A program made the translations under genes and the position numbers. The notes under the pieces are model-generated. The model was not told where the DNA came from and did not search any database. It was given only the letters and a program-made list of their open reading frames with translations. Below, one piece after another: positions 22,675 to 32,655 of a DNA stretch of 64,000 nt; the stretch's first letter is position 1, and each line of letters starts with the position of its first letter. The stretch comes from Tetrapisispora phaffii CBS 4417 (taxonomy: Eukaryota > Ascomycota > Saccharomycetes > Saccharomycetales > Saccharomycetaceae): NCBI RefSeq assembly GCF_000236905.1, contig NC_016523.1:558001-622000 (forward strand), given 5' to 3'.

Positions 22675-24049
22675 ATACAATTACATTTATCTTATTCGTA
22701 TAAATAGATCAGTTCGGTGATTTCTATGTAATTTTTTAATAACCATTAGTTTTTCATAAAATACATTTAAAATTTAAAAGTAAAGGTCTTTCCAACTATA
22801 TCGAATCGTCTCATATACAAACGTAAACTCCAATCCTGTGAATTATGAGCACCTACTACAGGCTACGTACATAACAAGATCACTCTACACACCCACACAC
22901 CTCTTTTTTGATTTATTTGGCAACGATTAATAAACAAGAGTTTGTTGATACAAGAGCCAGCTCGCTATTCATTAGAAGATACCCTAATGATCAGAATGAC
23001 AGCGCATAATCCAATCCTAAATAAATCTGTTTCATATTAGTTCATTTACTACATATATAAGCAGTAGCCTTGATATTCAATGCCCTAACCTTTTTAAAAT
23101 AAAGTATATATCTGAAAACTTTCTTAAGTACCACGAAACTTGGGTTTTTAGCTTTTTCAAAATGATTTTTACTGTAAAAATGCGTGGAAAGGAGAATTTT
23201 TTTGAAATAAATTTCCAAAATTTCCAAAAATTGATTGAATTTGTAAATTTTTTTCAAAATATTTTAATAGTATATAAGTAATAGACATTTTCATTATAAA
23301 TTATTATATTCTAACTTGTTTTCCTTATCTCGTTTACTTTACTGGTTTTCAATAGTATGTATTTTTTAAACTTATAGAAAAACCAAGGAAGTTTTTTCCT
23401 TTTTATTTAAGTGATGACTGTGAGTGCATTTGGCTCGAGATGCTTTTAATAATTTATTATTAAAAGTGTTGATGTGGATAAACTCAAGCTACCTTTTTTT
23501 TCTTTCGTCTGATTCAAATTTCAAAATAAAAAGTTAAATTCCTATTCTAATTAAAAATATAATCAAGTTGTGAATATTTTCTATTTGCAAAATGTCTTGT
23601 TACACATTCTCAGCTACGTTTTAATCTCTTGTTAGGGCTGTAGCACTTGTCAATGGGGGACGATTCTTAGTTAAATGAACTTCTAACTCTTGATATATTC
23701 TTCTGTGTTCGAGGTTATAGAGTAACTATTTCGGTCAGAAATGCTTCTCCTAAGTCTGACATAAATTAGTTATGAATATACTGAGTTATCAAGTAAGTTA
23801 CCCGATTTGTAGGGTTCTTATACCATTTATATTGTTCATAAATATGATTAGAAGTTGCTAGGCATTGATTTGATCAAATATTTATAAACCTTGACTATGA
23901 ACTTCGTGATTTCAAATCTGGAATTGTTTTCATTATCATATCAGTGAATGAACCAACTAGGAAGGTAGAACTACAGTTTTCTGTGACATCACTATTCTAT
24001 TCATAATACACTGTTCTGTAGCTTCTTTCAACTCGATACATTACCTGAA
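22675..24049. other. RPL27-TRS31 intergenic region with snR13
   Basis: About 1.4 kb. It holds the RPL27 3' end, a sequence ACACACCCACACACC near 22,888-22,902 that matches a Rap1 or telomeric-type site, a CCCTAA near 22,982, and the snR13 gene. Rap1 and Tbf1 sites are common in yeast snoRNA promoters, but these lie 400-500 bp upstream of snR13, so a link is uncertain. Downstream of snR13 the DNA is AT-rich and unremarkable. Confidence 0.5.
23386..23533 (+). ncRNA. snR13: C/D-box snoRNA snR13
   Basis: Guide RNA for 2'-O-methylation of 25S rRNA around A2280/A2281. The C box is GTGATGA at 23411-23417, and a D box CTGA lies at 23509-23512. CTTTTTATTT (23399-23408) pairs with AAATAAAAAG (23524-23533) as a terminal stem. 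GCATTTGGCT (about 23,426-23,435) is complementary to AGCCAAATGC, and GCTACCTT (about 23,488-23,495) to AAGGTAGC, of the 25S segment AAGGTAGCCAAATGC. In S. cerevisiae snR13 lies between RPL27B and TRS31, exactly this position. The ends are approximate, and the D box is further from the second guide than usual. Confidence 0.85.
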
Positions 24050-24892
24050 ATGACTGATAAATTAATTTTAACAGGTATGCCTGAAGAACAGAATGTTCAT
24101 TCCACTACAGGTTATGAATACATTATTGGACCGAAACAATCGCTACCCAATGAAGCTAATGCACCATACATTCCCTCAAAAATTTATTCTGAATCAATAT
24201 TGTACAAAAAACAACAAGTGTCTCTCATGAGTATGGCATTTTTGTATCAAGAATTAATATCGCAAATTTATAAGAATAGCAAAACTTCTACAGAGTTCGA
24301 AACAAAGTTAAGCAACCATGGTTCAAATATAGGCTTTAAATTATTAGATTTACTGAACTTGAGAGCTTCAGTACCCTCAAGTGCTAGGAGTTCTACTTTT
24401 CTACCTTCAAATGCTTCCTTAACGGGTGGGAACACGGGAGAAACTGGTGGGGCGAGTACAAATACAAATACTTCAACGATATTGACCGGATACATTGACA
24501 AGAGTTACGAGAGCAACGAATCTCTGTCTAATATGATTAGTCAATTGAGACGCCGTGATTTAAAAATTATCGATATTTTACAATTTATTCATGGCAGTGT
24601 GTGGTCGTATTTATTTGGTGCACCAAGTAACGATCTGGTGAAGTCTTCAGAGCGTGAAAATGAATATATGATTGTAGATAACGAACCAGTACTAACACAA
24701 TTCATATCGGGAAATTTTTCTTGTAATTACTTCATGTGTGGTTTAATCAAAGGATTCCTTTCACAAGCAGGCTTCGAATGTACTGTATCGCCACATCCGG
24801 ATGTCGATGAAATATACCCAAACAGAGTAGTATACTTGATCAAGTTTGAGAAACAAGTACTGGAGAGAGAAGCATTAAAGTTCGGAGCATAA
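24050..24892 (+). CDS. TRS31: TRAPP subunit Trs31
   Basis: Core subunit of the TRAPP complexes, which act as exchange factors for the Rab GTPase Ypt1 and tether ER-to-Golgi vesicles. The protein is 280 residues (S. cerevisiae 283). The Bet3/Trs31/Trs33 fold is recognisable: YIPSKIYSESILYKKQQVSLMSMAFLYQELISQ near residues 40-75, LSNHGSNIGFKLLDLLNLRA near 88-107, RRRDLKIIDILQFIHGSVWSYLFG near 165-189, and KSSERENEYMIVDNEP near 196-211. A Ser/Thr/Gly-rich loop (about 108-150) interrupts the fold, as in the S. cerevisiae protein. It is the YDR472W equivalent and the last gene of this conserved block. Confidence 0.96.
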   Translation: MTDKLILTGMPEEQNVHSTTGYEYIIGPKQSLPNEANAPYIPSKIYSESILYKKQQVSLMSMAFLYQELISQIYKNSKTSTEFETKLSNHGSNIGFKLLDLLNLRASVPSSARSSTFLPSNASLTGGNTGETGGASTNTNTSTILTGYIDKSYESNESLSNMISQLRRRDLKIIDILQFIHGSVWSYLFGAPSNDLVKSSERENEYMIVDNEPVLTQFISGNFSCNYFMCGLIKGFLSQAGFECTVSPHPDVDEIYPNRVVYLIKFEKQVLEREALKFGA

Positions 24893-25642
24893 ATCAAATA
24901 TATTACAAGTATATTCAATGTGATATTTCTTTATAAACTTTTATATACGTCTTTGTCGGAAGATCGGAGTTAATAATTTAATTCAAAATTAGCATATTAA
25001 GCATACATTCATTCTCAATGGAAGAAGTCCTTGTATATACTGCTATTAACCACATCAGTGTAAATATTCTTAATCATTCATTGTACAATTAGTTACATAA
25101 AGTGGAATTCAACTTAAATGGGCGCTTATAAGAGAATTGACTGAAGGTTTTTTCAGCACACATTTGACCAATGCATAGAGTGACTTGATAGATAATTCAA
25201 CTTTCTGTAGGAAATACTCACTCCAGTTGTGTGAAGCTGTGCAAAGCTTCTGTTTATGAGCTTCTTACATATATAGACACAGTATAATAAGTTTTCAAAG
25301 TTACCCGGCACATTATGTAAGAAACTGCATCAAAGAAGCTCAAATATCTTATACTACTAACATAAGGTTATTACAAGGAATTTTGTGAATTCTTATAAAG
25401 TTAATTGTATATTCTTATGTTATACAACCATGAATCATAATATAAACATGCTAGTTGAAATAGTTGCATTAGAGAGTTAGCTAGCGATATATTATATATT
25501 TGCGAGGGAGATAACAAAAAGTTTTCCATCTTTTCTTACTTCAATCAGAAAGCATCTCATTTTCTAAATATAATCTCCTACATGAATATGATCATATAAT
25601 TTTATTCAGAAAGATAACCAAAACGTTAGAGTGATATATAGC
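24893..25642. other. Spacer between TRS31 and AHC1
   Basis: A 750-bp AT-rich spacer with no recognisable gene or repeat. It is a likely synteny junction: TRS31 belongs to the YDR472 neighbourhood and AHC1 to YOR023. Confidence 0.5.
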
Positions 25643-27409
25643 ATGGATCGACACAATATTTCTCACACCTTAGAGAATACCCTCGAGTTATCTGATGTTA
25701 ATGAAACTGACCAACCGTCGCCAAGCCAAGTTTTATTAATGGGTTCTCATGAAGTCACTTCAAGAATTTCGACTCGAGTGCCATCTACTGGATATTATCA
25801 AGTTGCTACCCCAAAATCGCCACATGAATCTACTTTAGAAAATGAATTACAGCATCTGCCAGATCATGATCCTTGTGTGATTTCTGGAGATAGTGAAGAG
25901 ACTGAAAGATTCAAATATGTGACTGCAAAAAAGGAAATAATGAATAATATACATCTTTATTCCCTGGTAAATAATAAGGAAATGCAAAATATACAATTAG
26001 AATTAGAGAGAGTCAATGCTAAAATGACATTATTGAAAGAAGTACATCAAGACAAGAAATTTATTGACAATGTAGAAGATTACCAAACAAAAGATAATGA
26101 AAGGAAGAAATTAGAACTAGAAAGACTGAAAAATATTTCATCAACATTTAACGAAAAAGAATCATCAATACTTTATTCAATGAATTCAAATAACCATATG
26201 AGTAGTCATAGCAATAACGTCACACATCACTATTATCAAACTAGAAGTAAAAGCCAAGGTAATATCAATGAGTTACCTCTTCTTAGACCTGCTAATTCTA
26301 CTATAATGGATATGAGGTTGACCGGTTTGAAATCTATCCCAAATGACATATCAGCAAATGAATCTAATACATTTGATATTTATAAAACTTCACCGAGCTT
26401 AGAATCGTTACAAGACAAACAGCAGCAACTAAATACCCATCACAAAAGAAATTATAGCAGCACATGTTTGACTAGTAATAGTGGATTGGTGGGGAAAACA
26501 GAAGATAATGAACCAATTTTCAAAAGATATGATGGAATATTGGTTGTAATATCATGCTCTTTTTGTGGAAGAACTGGATTCTCTTCTGCTCAAGGTATAG
26601 TGAACCATACTCGACTAAAACATTCCAAAACTTACTCTAGTCAACCATTAGCCGTATTACACAATCAAACCTTACTTGAGTCTTCGAAACAGAAACCTAA
26701 GATACTAGAACAGTTTAAATCATTAGGACTGGATCCAGCTAAAGATTATCTTCCTAACAAAGTTGTGTTACCTAATTTAGAGAGAAAGAATAGCTCCAAA
26801 AACTCAAACAACAATCAACTATTTACGGGTATCAATGCTACAAAGAGTAATGAAATTTCTACGAAGTATCTCGGAATGTTATACGACGACAAGGAAGATT
26901 TTGAGAATCTTTTAAGTATGGTGAAGAAGGCCCCTAAGGATTTAGAAGTGTTTTTAAAGCAAACAGAATCTGAATCTGAGTTAAGCCTCCAAGAAGACTT
27001 AAGTGAGATTGATGTAAGCAAAATTGAAAAAGAAGAAGAAGATGATGATGAAGTTACTGGTATTGGAGATTTGGAAAATAGATCACCAGACTATACACCT
27101 TCATCTGTTGATAATTTATCGTCTTCTAATTCCACACCTAAGCCACAAGAAAATTATTTAGGTTCAGATTCTCAAATTGAGACCGATGATAGACAAAAGA
27201 CACCGGTTGAGTTAGGAAGAAGGTTGCGCAAACGTAAAAATGATGAAGATGATGTTGCACCTCTAAAGGAAAGACTAAGGGCCTCTAGTAACAATATGGA
27301 ATCAGAAGGAATAGCTGTACCAGAAGTGCCAGCACACGAAAAGAGATCTATTCATTACAATTTACGAGCAAGATCGAAACTAAAATCTCAACATCTAGAA
27401 TTAGATTAG
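25643..27409 (+). CDS. AHC1: ADA histone acetyltransferase subunit Ahc1
   Basis: Component needed for integrity of the ADA histone acetyltransferase complex (with Gcn5, Ada2, Ada3 and Ahc2). The first ATG is at 25643, giving 588 residues (S. cerevisiae 566); an open stretch just before it begins with GTG only. A zinc-finger-like motif is visible, C305-x2-C308-x13-H322-x4-H327 (CSFCGRTGF, then NHTRLKH). A charged helical stretch lies near 90-170. The C-terminal third is acidic (EKEEEDDDE near 455) and then basic. The assignment rests on this motif plus the DDL1 neighbour (YOR023C beside YOR022C), with the same relative orientation. Confidence 0.85.
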   Translation: MDRHNISHTLENTLELSDVNETDQPSPSQVLLMGSHEVTSRISTRVPSTGYYQVATPKSPHESTLENELQHLPDHDPCVISGDSEETERFKYVTAKKEIMNNIHLYSLVNNKEMQNIQLELERVNAKMTLLKEVHQDKKFIDNVEDYQTKDNERKKLELERLKNISSTFNEKESSILYSMNSNNHMSSHSNNVTHHYYQTRSKSQGNINELPLLRPANSTIMDMRLTGLKSIPNDISANESNTFDIYKTSPSLESLQDKQQQLNTHHKRNYSSTCLTSNSGLVGKTEDNEPIFKRYDGILVVISCSFCGRTGFSSAQGIVNHTRLKHSKTYSSQPLAVLHNQTLLESSKQKPKILEQFKSLGLDPAKDYLPNKVVLPNLERKNSSKNSNNNQLFTGINATKSNEISTKYLGMLYDDKEDFENLLSMVKKAPKDLEVFLKQTESESELSLQEDLSEIDVSKIEKEEEDDDEVTGIGDLENRSPDYTPSSVDNLSSSNSTPKPQENYLGSDSQIETDDRQKTPVELGRRLRKRKNDEDDVAPLKERLRASSNNMESEGIAVPEVPAHEKRSIHYNLRARSKLKSQHLELD

Positions 27410-27826
27410 CACCATGCATTGTAATAAATACAGCTTTATATAATCTTAATTCACTGATATATTGCATATCAACCCATTGTGTTTTTAGAATATATAATTA
27501 TAAAACATGTTGCATTTAAAGAAAAAAACAATCAATTTTTCATATATACTTGAGATAATGTAGTTTTCAGTCAATTACCTAAAAAATAATTTGATTACCT
27601 CCACATTTTAATACGCGATAGCTTTTTCTTAATATTTAAATAAAATTCCTATCAAACCTCTAAAAAGAAACCAGTATCCTTAACTAATATATAATTACAA
27701 TGTTTTAGATTAATAAAAATTGCCGAAATTCAGTCAAGTTAAATAGTCTTTAATACATTAATTGAAAAACCTTAGAACTCATTTCAATTTGAAAGTATTG
27801 TTTTTGACTTAAAATAATCAAAATTC
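27410..27826. other. AHC1-DDL1 spacer
   Basis: A 417-bp AT-rich spacer between genes in tandem. It should hold the AHC1 3' end and the DDL1 promoter; no distinctive site was seen. Confidence 0.5.
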
Positions 27827-29887
27827 ATGTTTAAGAAAGCAAATATTACTTTACTAGCTCAAGGTGAAAAAGTAACATCTAAAATGACAATCCCTGTACA
27901 AAATTTAAAAGCAAGATGGTTTTTTGCAACTGATCTACCGAAAAAGAAACCATATGATTTAAATTATAAACCAACAAGGTCTCCGAAAAGATTCATTCCA
28001 TTTTCTAAGTTTGATTCATCCAGGATCGAAACTACGTACCTTTCGAGTTTCTCTAAAGACGCCAAAAAAGATGATAAAATATTATCGAATATCCCTGTGA
28101 ATGAGGATTATTTATTTGAGGTGAATTTATATGATATGGAAATCAGACCAGTTTACTGGTCTGGACCTATTTACGAAATTAGACGAGGTATTTGGTTTGA
28201 TACTAAAGGAAATCCTTTATCTCATGATTTGACCGAAGAATTGGAGGCACTTTACCAACAATTAAAGTTTAATAAGGATGGAGTAATAGAAAATCAAACA
28301 AAAGATATTTATAATCTAGAAGGTGATTATGAAGAGGGAAGCATTGCTATGTTCCTAGATAATAAATCCGCATTTTTACTTAACGATATATCAGGTGGTG
28401 TTTTTCAGCTTAAATTTCTGAGGTCATCTTTTGGTCAGAATGTTCCAACTAATGCTATAAAAGTTACCAGAGAATATTCCAACATTGTGTCGAGGAAAGT
28501 CTCAGATAAAAAACTAGGAGAAACAAATGGTGAGATAACGGATGTTAATGCCAACAATTCATTAGGTAAAATTGGTGAAATGATAGGGTTGCAATTAACT
28601 GATATATTCAGCGGTACTGCTCCAGAAGATAATGGCAAAATTGAAACTGACTCAAAAGTTAAGTCAAAAGAAAACGAATTTTTGAGTAGTGAAATGGAAA
28701 ATGATTATAATAATTCAAATTCGACTATTCTCGAAAACCCATCAAACAACAGGAACGTGAAGCACCTTGTTTTGTGTATCCATGGAATCGGTCAAACTCT
28801 TGGAAAACAATATCAATATGTGAATTTTGCACATACCATAAATCTACTTAGGATCAACATGAAAAAAGTATATTGTCAATCTCCAGATATGAAACAAATT
28901 AACAAAGATGCTGGTAACAATGATTGGCAAACGAATTGTGATGTCCAAGTACTTCCAGTTGACTGGAGACATGATATAGATTTTAAAACAGATGACATAG
29001 ATGCCTTAACAACGGATTCCATGATACCTAACTTAACAGAAATCACTCTTCGTGGAATAACCCCATTTAGAAAATTATTGGGTGATGTCGGTTTAGATGT
29101 ACTGCTTTATGATGATCCATTGTACAAAGAGCAGATATTAAATAATACGGTAAGCAAATTAAATGGCATATACAATATATTTAAAAAGCAAAATCCAGAA
29201 TTTAATGGAAAGGTTCATATAATTGGCCATTCCTTGGGAAGCGTTATTGCATTTGACACATTATCAAACTTGAGTAGATATAAACTCGATTTTCCTGTTG
29301 AAAAATTATTTTGTATCGGATCCCCTGTTGGTGTCTACAAATTAGTGCAAAAAACTAATGATTGGCGATCCAAAAAACATGCTACCTCACAGATAAACTT
29401 TCAAGCTCCGAAGGTTAATGATTTATATAATATTTATCACATAAATGATCCAATTGCATACCGAATGGAGCCACTCATTGATAGAGATTTAGCGACATAT
29501 GAAGAAGTTTATTTACCACATCTTCCAGTAGAGGGCATTACAAATAAAATGCTTGCTTTAGGGAACACTTTAATTAAAGATTTACCAATGTCAGAGAAAG
29601 CTAATGTTACTTCAAGGAAAAAAGTGATTTTACCAGAGGTGCTTGTTAAAAAATTAAAAGAAATAAATTCTAACGGAAGAGTTGACTATGTTCTGACGCC
29701 TAATCTTTTAGACATGGATATTATATCTGCACTTAAATCGCATGTGTCATACTTTGAGGATATTGATATAGCAGGGTTTATTTTAAAGGAAACAATAAAG
29801 ACTAGTGAACAAACGAATGAAATAAATGCTATACGGATCATTGATACTGCAAGAAATAAAGGCAAATCTTTTGATAAACTTGGGTGA
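27827..29887 (+). CDS. DDL1: DDHD-domain phospholipase A1
   Basis: Phosphatidic-acid-preferring phospholipase of the DDHD family, associated with mitochondria in S. cerevisiae. The protein is 686 residues (S. cerevisiae 715). The hydrolase signature GHSLGS places the nucleophile at Ser469, preceded by LVLCIHGIGQTLGKQ near 305-320. The DDHD domain follows: YHINDPIAYRMEPLI near 540-555, RVDYVL near 620, and HVSYFEDIDIAGFILKETI near 642-660. The N-terminal part (RWFFATDLPKKKPYDLNYKPTRSPKRFIPFS; DMEIRPVYWSGPIYEIRRGIWF) is typical of fungal members. It converges on JIP4 with about 107 bp between the stops. It is the YOR022C equivalent. Confidence 0.93.
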   Translation: MFKKANITLLAQGEKVTSKMTIPVQNLKARWFFATDLPKKKPYDLNYKPTRSPKRFIPFSKFDSSRIETTYLSSFSKDAKKDDKILSNIPVNEDYLFEVNLYDMEIRPVYWSGPIYEIRRGIWFDTKGNPLSHDLTEELEALYQQLKFNKDGVIENQTKDIYNLEGDYEEGSIAMFLDNKSAFLLNDISGGVFQLKFLRSSFGQNVPTNAIKVTREYSNIVSRKVSDKKLGETNGEITDVNANNSLGKIGEMIGLQLTDIFSGTAPEDNGKIETDSKVKSKENEFLSSEMENDYNNSNSTILENPSNNRNVKHLVLCIHGIGQTLGKQYQYVNFAHTINLLRINMKKVYCQSPDMKQINKDAGNNDWQTNCDVQVLPVDWRHDIDFKTDDIDALTTDSMIPNLTEITLRGITPFRKLLGDVGLDVLLYDDPLYKEQILNNTVSKLNGIYNIFKKQNPEFNGKVHIIGHSLGSVIAFDTLSNLSRYKLDFPVEKLFCIGSPVGVYKLVQKTNDWRSKKHATSQINFQAPKVNDLYNIYHINDPIAYRMEPLIDRDLATYEEVYLPHLPVEGITNKMLALGNTLIKDLPMSEKANVTSRKKVILPEVLVKKLKEINSNGRVDYVLTPNLLDMDIISALKSHVSYFEDIDIAGFILKETIKTSEQTNEINAIRIIDTARNKGKSFDKLG

Positions 29888-29994
29888 AATTTAAAACTTT
29901 ATAAAGCTGTTTTCAATTGACTATCTTTTACATAGATTATATGATCTATTTACATAATTTGGTAACCTTCCAGCGAATATTCCTCTTCATTACC

Positions 29995-32655
29995 TTAGAA
30001 GAAGAAAAATTTCTTCTTCTTCTTCTTTTTTGAGCTAGAACTAGAACTTGAACTTACCTTATTTACCTGAGTTGCACTTTTAACCTTTCTTAATTCATTA
30101 CTCTTTTTAGCTTTGTTCCGTTTCTCAAATTCAGAAAATACTCGCATTGCTTGTGGATGATGAGGTAAATTAAGATGAGATCGGTAATCATTTTTACTCT
30201 GTTTTAGTCCGTTTGATGATACGGGAGATAATGCTGGAGAATCATGAACCGATGCGACAACACTATCACTTCTACTTGTATTTCCTAAAACGTTAATCCC
30301 ATCATTCGGTTTAACATTAGAAGCAAATCTAATCTTGCTTGGATCTAAAGTATTTTCAGATCCTGAACTCCTTCTACTCCTTCTGCCTTTCTCCAATTTA
30401 TTAGAAGTTCCGACGTCCAACATGGATCGTTTAGAAGTAGTAGTTGGACGAACTGCACCACCTGTCAACACAGTCTTCAACTCAAGGAATTCTTCTCCAT
30501 GTCCATCAACTTCTTCGTCAGAAAAGTTTTCGAGATCCATTACAAATTCTAAAGAAGTACTCATTATCACATCAATTTTTTTTAGTTTCTTTTCTGCATC
30601 TGTTAATTTTCTGTCAATCCTTACCTCGCTTAGATTCGTTAGCATAATCATTCTATGTACTGCTGCAAAATTATGAAGCTTTTCCTTCGTAGTTGAAATA
30701 ACCGATCTAAAACTTTTTAAATCTGCACTGTCACCATCAGAAGATTCATATTCCGTATCTTCAAAATCACTTTCAAACTCTGGATCACTTTCGACTTTAT
30801 CTGAATGTTTATTATATGAATTTATAATATCTGTAGTTAGAGAATCATTTTTAGATAATTGATATTTCGAAAGATCAATACCCTCTACTTTTTCGTATAA
30901 CTTCTTCTGTTCTGTTTTATTTTTTAAAAAATCAATTGTCAGATTGCTTAATTTTTTTTGAAGTCTAGGCACCATATTAATTGAAGGTGATGACACACCA
31001 GAATCCACGCTTGCGTCCGTTTGACTAGCTTGGGAGCTGCCTGAAGCATTGACATTATCATACATTATTGCTCCAGGGACATTAGACTTATCGTTAGTTC
31101 CTATAATGTTAGCGTTTACACTAATTTGTTTGTTCAAAGCTTTTGATTGTTTCGCTAACATTTGATGTTTATTTTGTAGATTAATTTCGAAATCATTCAA
31201 TCTCTTAACAGGTACTAAAAATACTGGAACGGGAAATTCAGTTGCTACTTTATCATTTATGTAAGTTGATTTCCATTTTACCAAATCATCTGTTCTTCTC
31301 CATTTTAAAGTAGAGAGTACAATAAAATCTGGATTATATATATTAGTTGCATCGATTAATGTTCTTAAAGTTTTATTGATTACAATTTCAATTGTGATTT
31401 TTATCTTTTTCCCTTTTGGCAATAAGACCATGATATAGTCAAAGATGTCATTTAGCTTTGTATCAATTTCATTTTGACTATACCCCGTAATCCAGACAAT
31501 ATCGCCATTAGCTGGATTAGATTCGGAACTAAAGTTTCTTGTCATAGATTTTGAGGTTGATGATGCAGGTCTATTGCCATATCTAAGCCTCGACCTTGAT
31601 CTTGACCTTGATCTAAAATTAAAATTCTCATCTGCATAATGCCTATTTTCTTTAAAATAGTTTAAAACTTTGTCATCCTCATCTTTATTAAATGCCTCAG
31701 GTGAGCCTGACCTCTCTACTGCAGTAGGTGCATAATTTGTTTGTTGAACCGATGGATCATATGTATATAAAATTTCGTTATAGTTATGCCTTTTCTTGTT
31801 CCGTATATTTGGTAAATTTGCTATTACAATTAAATGATCTGTGTCATTTATTAACTTTGTGATTGTATAATCTAATGATACCCAAGTATGTTTTCTACCA
31901 CTTATATGAACTAGATATGTCTTTGGTTGAGTCGACATTTTGTTGTACACATCATCATTCTCTTGTATTCGAAGTGTTTTCAATTTTCTTTGTCTCTTAG
32001 TCAAATCCATGCTATACATCATAGTTGAAGATCCCTTCGTACTTCTACTTGTATTTTTATTTTCACCTGCATCAAAAAGTATATCAGGTTTCAAAAAATA
32101 CTTGTTCTTATTGAAATATCTTGATTCTATAATTTTTTTTCTTCTATTCCACATTTTTAACCAATGAAGTTGATATTTGTTAATGATAATCGCATATGAT
32201 TCTATGCTTGGTCTAGTTGGATAATCAATTCTAACAAGTTTACCATTATGTCCTATTTTGAAAATATCATTTAAACTTTTCTTCTTTTGAATTATGGGAA
32301 ATGACGGGGAAGCTCCATTAGGACTGAATTTATCTATTGCCTTTTTTGGTGGGGGAGACTTACTACGATCTTGCGAATATTTATAATTAAAATAATCACT
32401 GTTATCAGTCAAAGTATCCGATGTAACATAATCCAGATCCAATTCATTACTTGTTTCATTGGGATTAAGATCATTTTGTGAATATCCCAAAAATTTAGGG
32501 ACAGTATCAAATGAAACTGTCTGTTTATAGTTGCTGATATTATTAGATTCCTTCAGCGGTTTATTATTAAATTGATTTTCTTCTGAGCTTAAATCATCAA
32601 TCGTAGTATATATTTTAATTTTTCTGTAAATATTTCTTTCGTTGAGGTCTAACAT
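29995..32655 (-). CDS. JIP4: Jip4/YOR019W-family protein
   Basis: A protein of 886 residues matching the S. cerevisiae duplicate pair Jip4 (YDR475C, 876 aa) and YOR019W, whose molecular role is not established. Visible segments: NIYRKIKIYTTI near the N-terminus, a basic SYAIIINKYQLHWLKMWNRRKKI block near 155-175, and a central conserved region (about 240-500). There, TYLVHISGRKHTWVSLDYTITKLINDTDHLIVIANLP and ATNIYNPDFIVLSTLKWRR resemble a universal-stress-protein-like fold. A short Arg/Ser repeat (RSRSRSRSRLR) lies near 352-362. Residues 600-700 are acidic. The C-terminus is an unusual run of Ser, then Lys, then four Phe. Confidence 0.85.
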   Translation of the reverse strand: MLDLNERNIYRKIKIYTTIDDLSSEENQFNNKPLKESNNISNYKQTVSFDTVPKFLGYSQNDLNPNETSNELDLDYVTSDTLTDNSDYFNYKYSQDRSKSPPPKKAIDKFSPNGASPSFPIIQKKKSLNDIFKIGHNGKLVRIDYPTRPSIESYAIIINKYQLHWLKMWNRRKKIIESRYFNKNKYFLKPDILFDAGENKNTSRSTKGSSTMMYSMDLTKRQRKLKTLRIQENDDVYNKMSTQPKTYLVHISGRKHTWVSLDYTITKLINDTDHLIVIANLPNIRNKKRHNYNEILYTYDPSVQQTNYAPTAVERSGSPEAFNKDEDDKVLNYFKENRHYADENFNFRSRSRSRSRLRYGNRPASSTSKSMTRNFSSESNPANGDIVWITGYSQNEIDTKLNDIFDYIMVLLPKGKKIKITIEIVINKTLRTLIDATNIYNPDFIVLSTLKWRRTDDLVKWKSTYINDKVATEFPVPVFLVPVKRLNDFEINLQNKHQMLAKQSKALNKQISVNANIIGTNDKSNVPGAIMYDNVNASGSSQASQTDASVDSGVSSPSINMVPRLQKKLSNLTIDFLKNKTEQKKLYEKVEGIDLSKYQLSKNDSLTTDIINSYNKHSDKVESDPEFESDFEDTEYESSDGDSADLKSFRSVISTTKEKLHNFAAVHRMIMLTNLSEVRIDRKLTDAEKKLKKIDVIMSTSLEFVMDLENFSDEEVDGHGEEFLELKTVLTGGAVRPTTTSKRSMLDVGTSNKLEKGRRSRRSSGSENTLDPSKIRFASNVKPNDGINVLGNTSRSDSVVASVHDSPALSPVSSNGLKQSKNDYRSHLNLPHHPQAMRVFSEFEKRNKAKKSNELRKVKSATQVNKVSSSSSSSSKKKKKKKFFFF
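29998..30019. repeat. Inverted repeat at the JIP4 3' end
   Basis: GAAGAAGAAA (29998-30007) is followed after two bases by its exact reverse complement TTTCTTCTTC (30010-30019). It encodes the Lys-to-Phe switch at the C-terminus of JIP4, immediately before the stop codon. Confidence 0.8.

Noticed and set aside
22886..22902. Possible telomerase RNA template (ACACACCCACACACC)
   Set aside because: The free space is under 700 bp before snR13, far smaller than a yeast telomerase RNA, and no other telomerase RNA element was seen; a Rap1-type site explains it better.
25631..25642. Longer AHC1 start
   Set aside because: It begins with GTG; the first ATG is at 25643.
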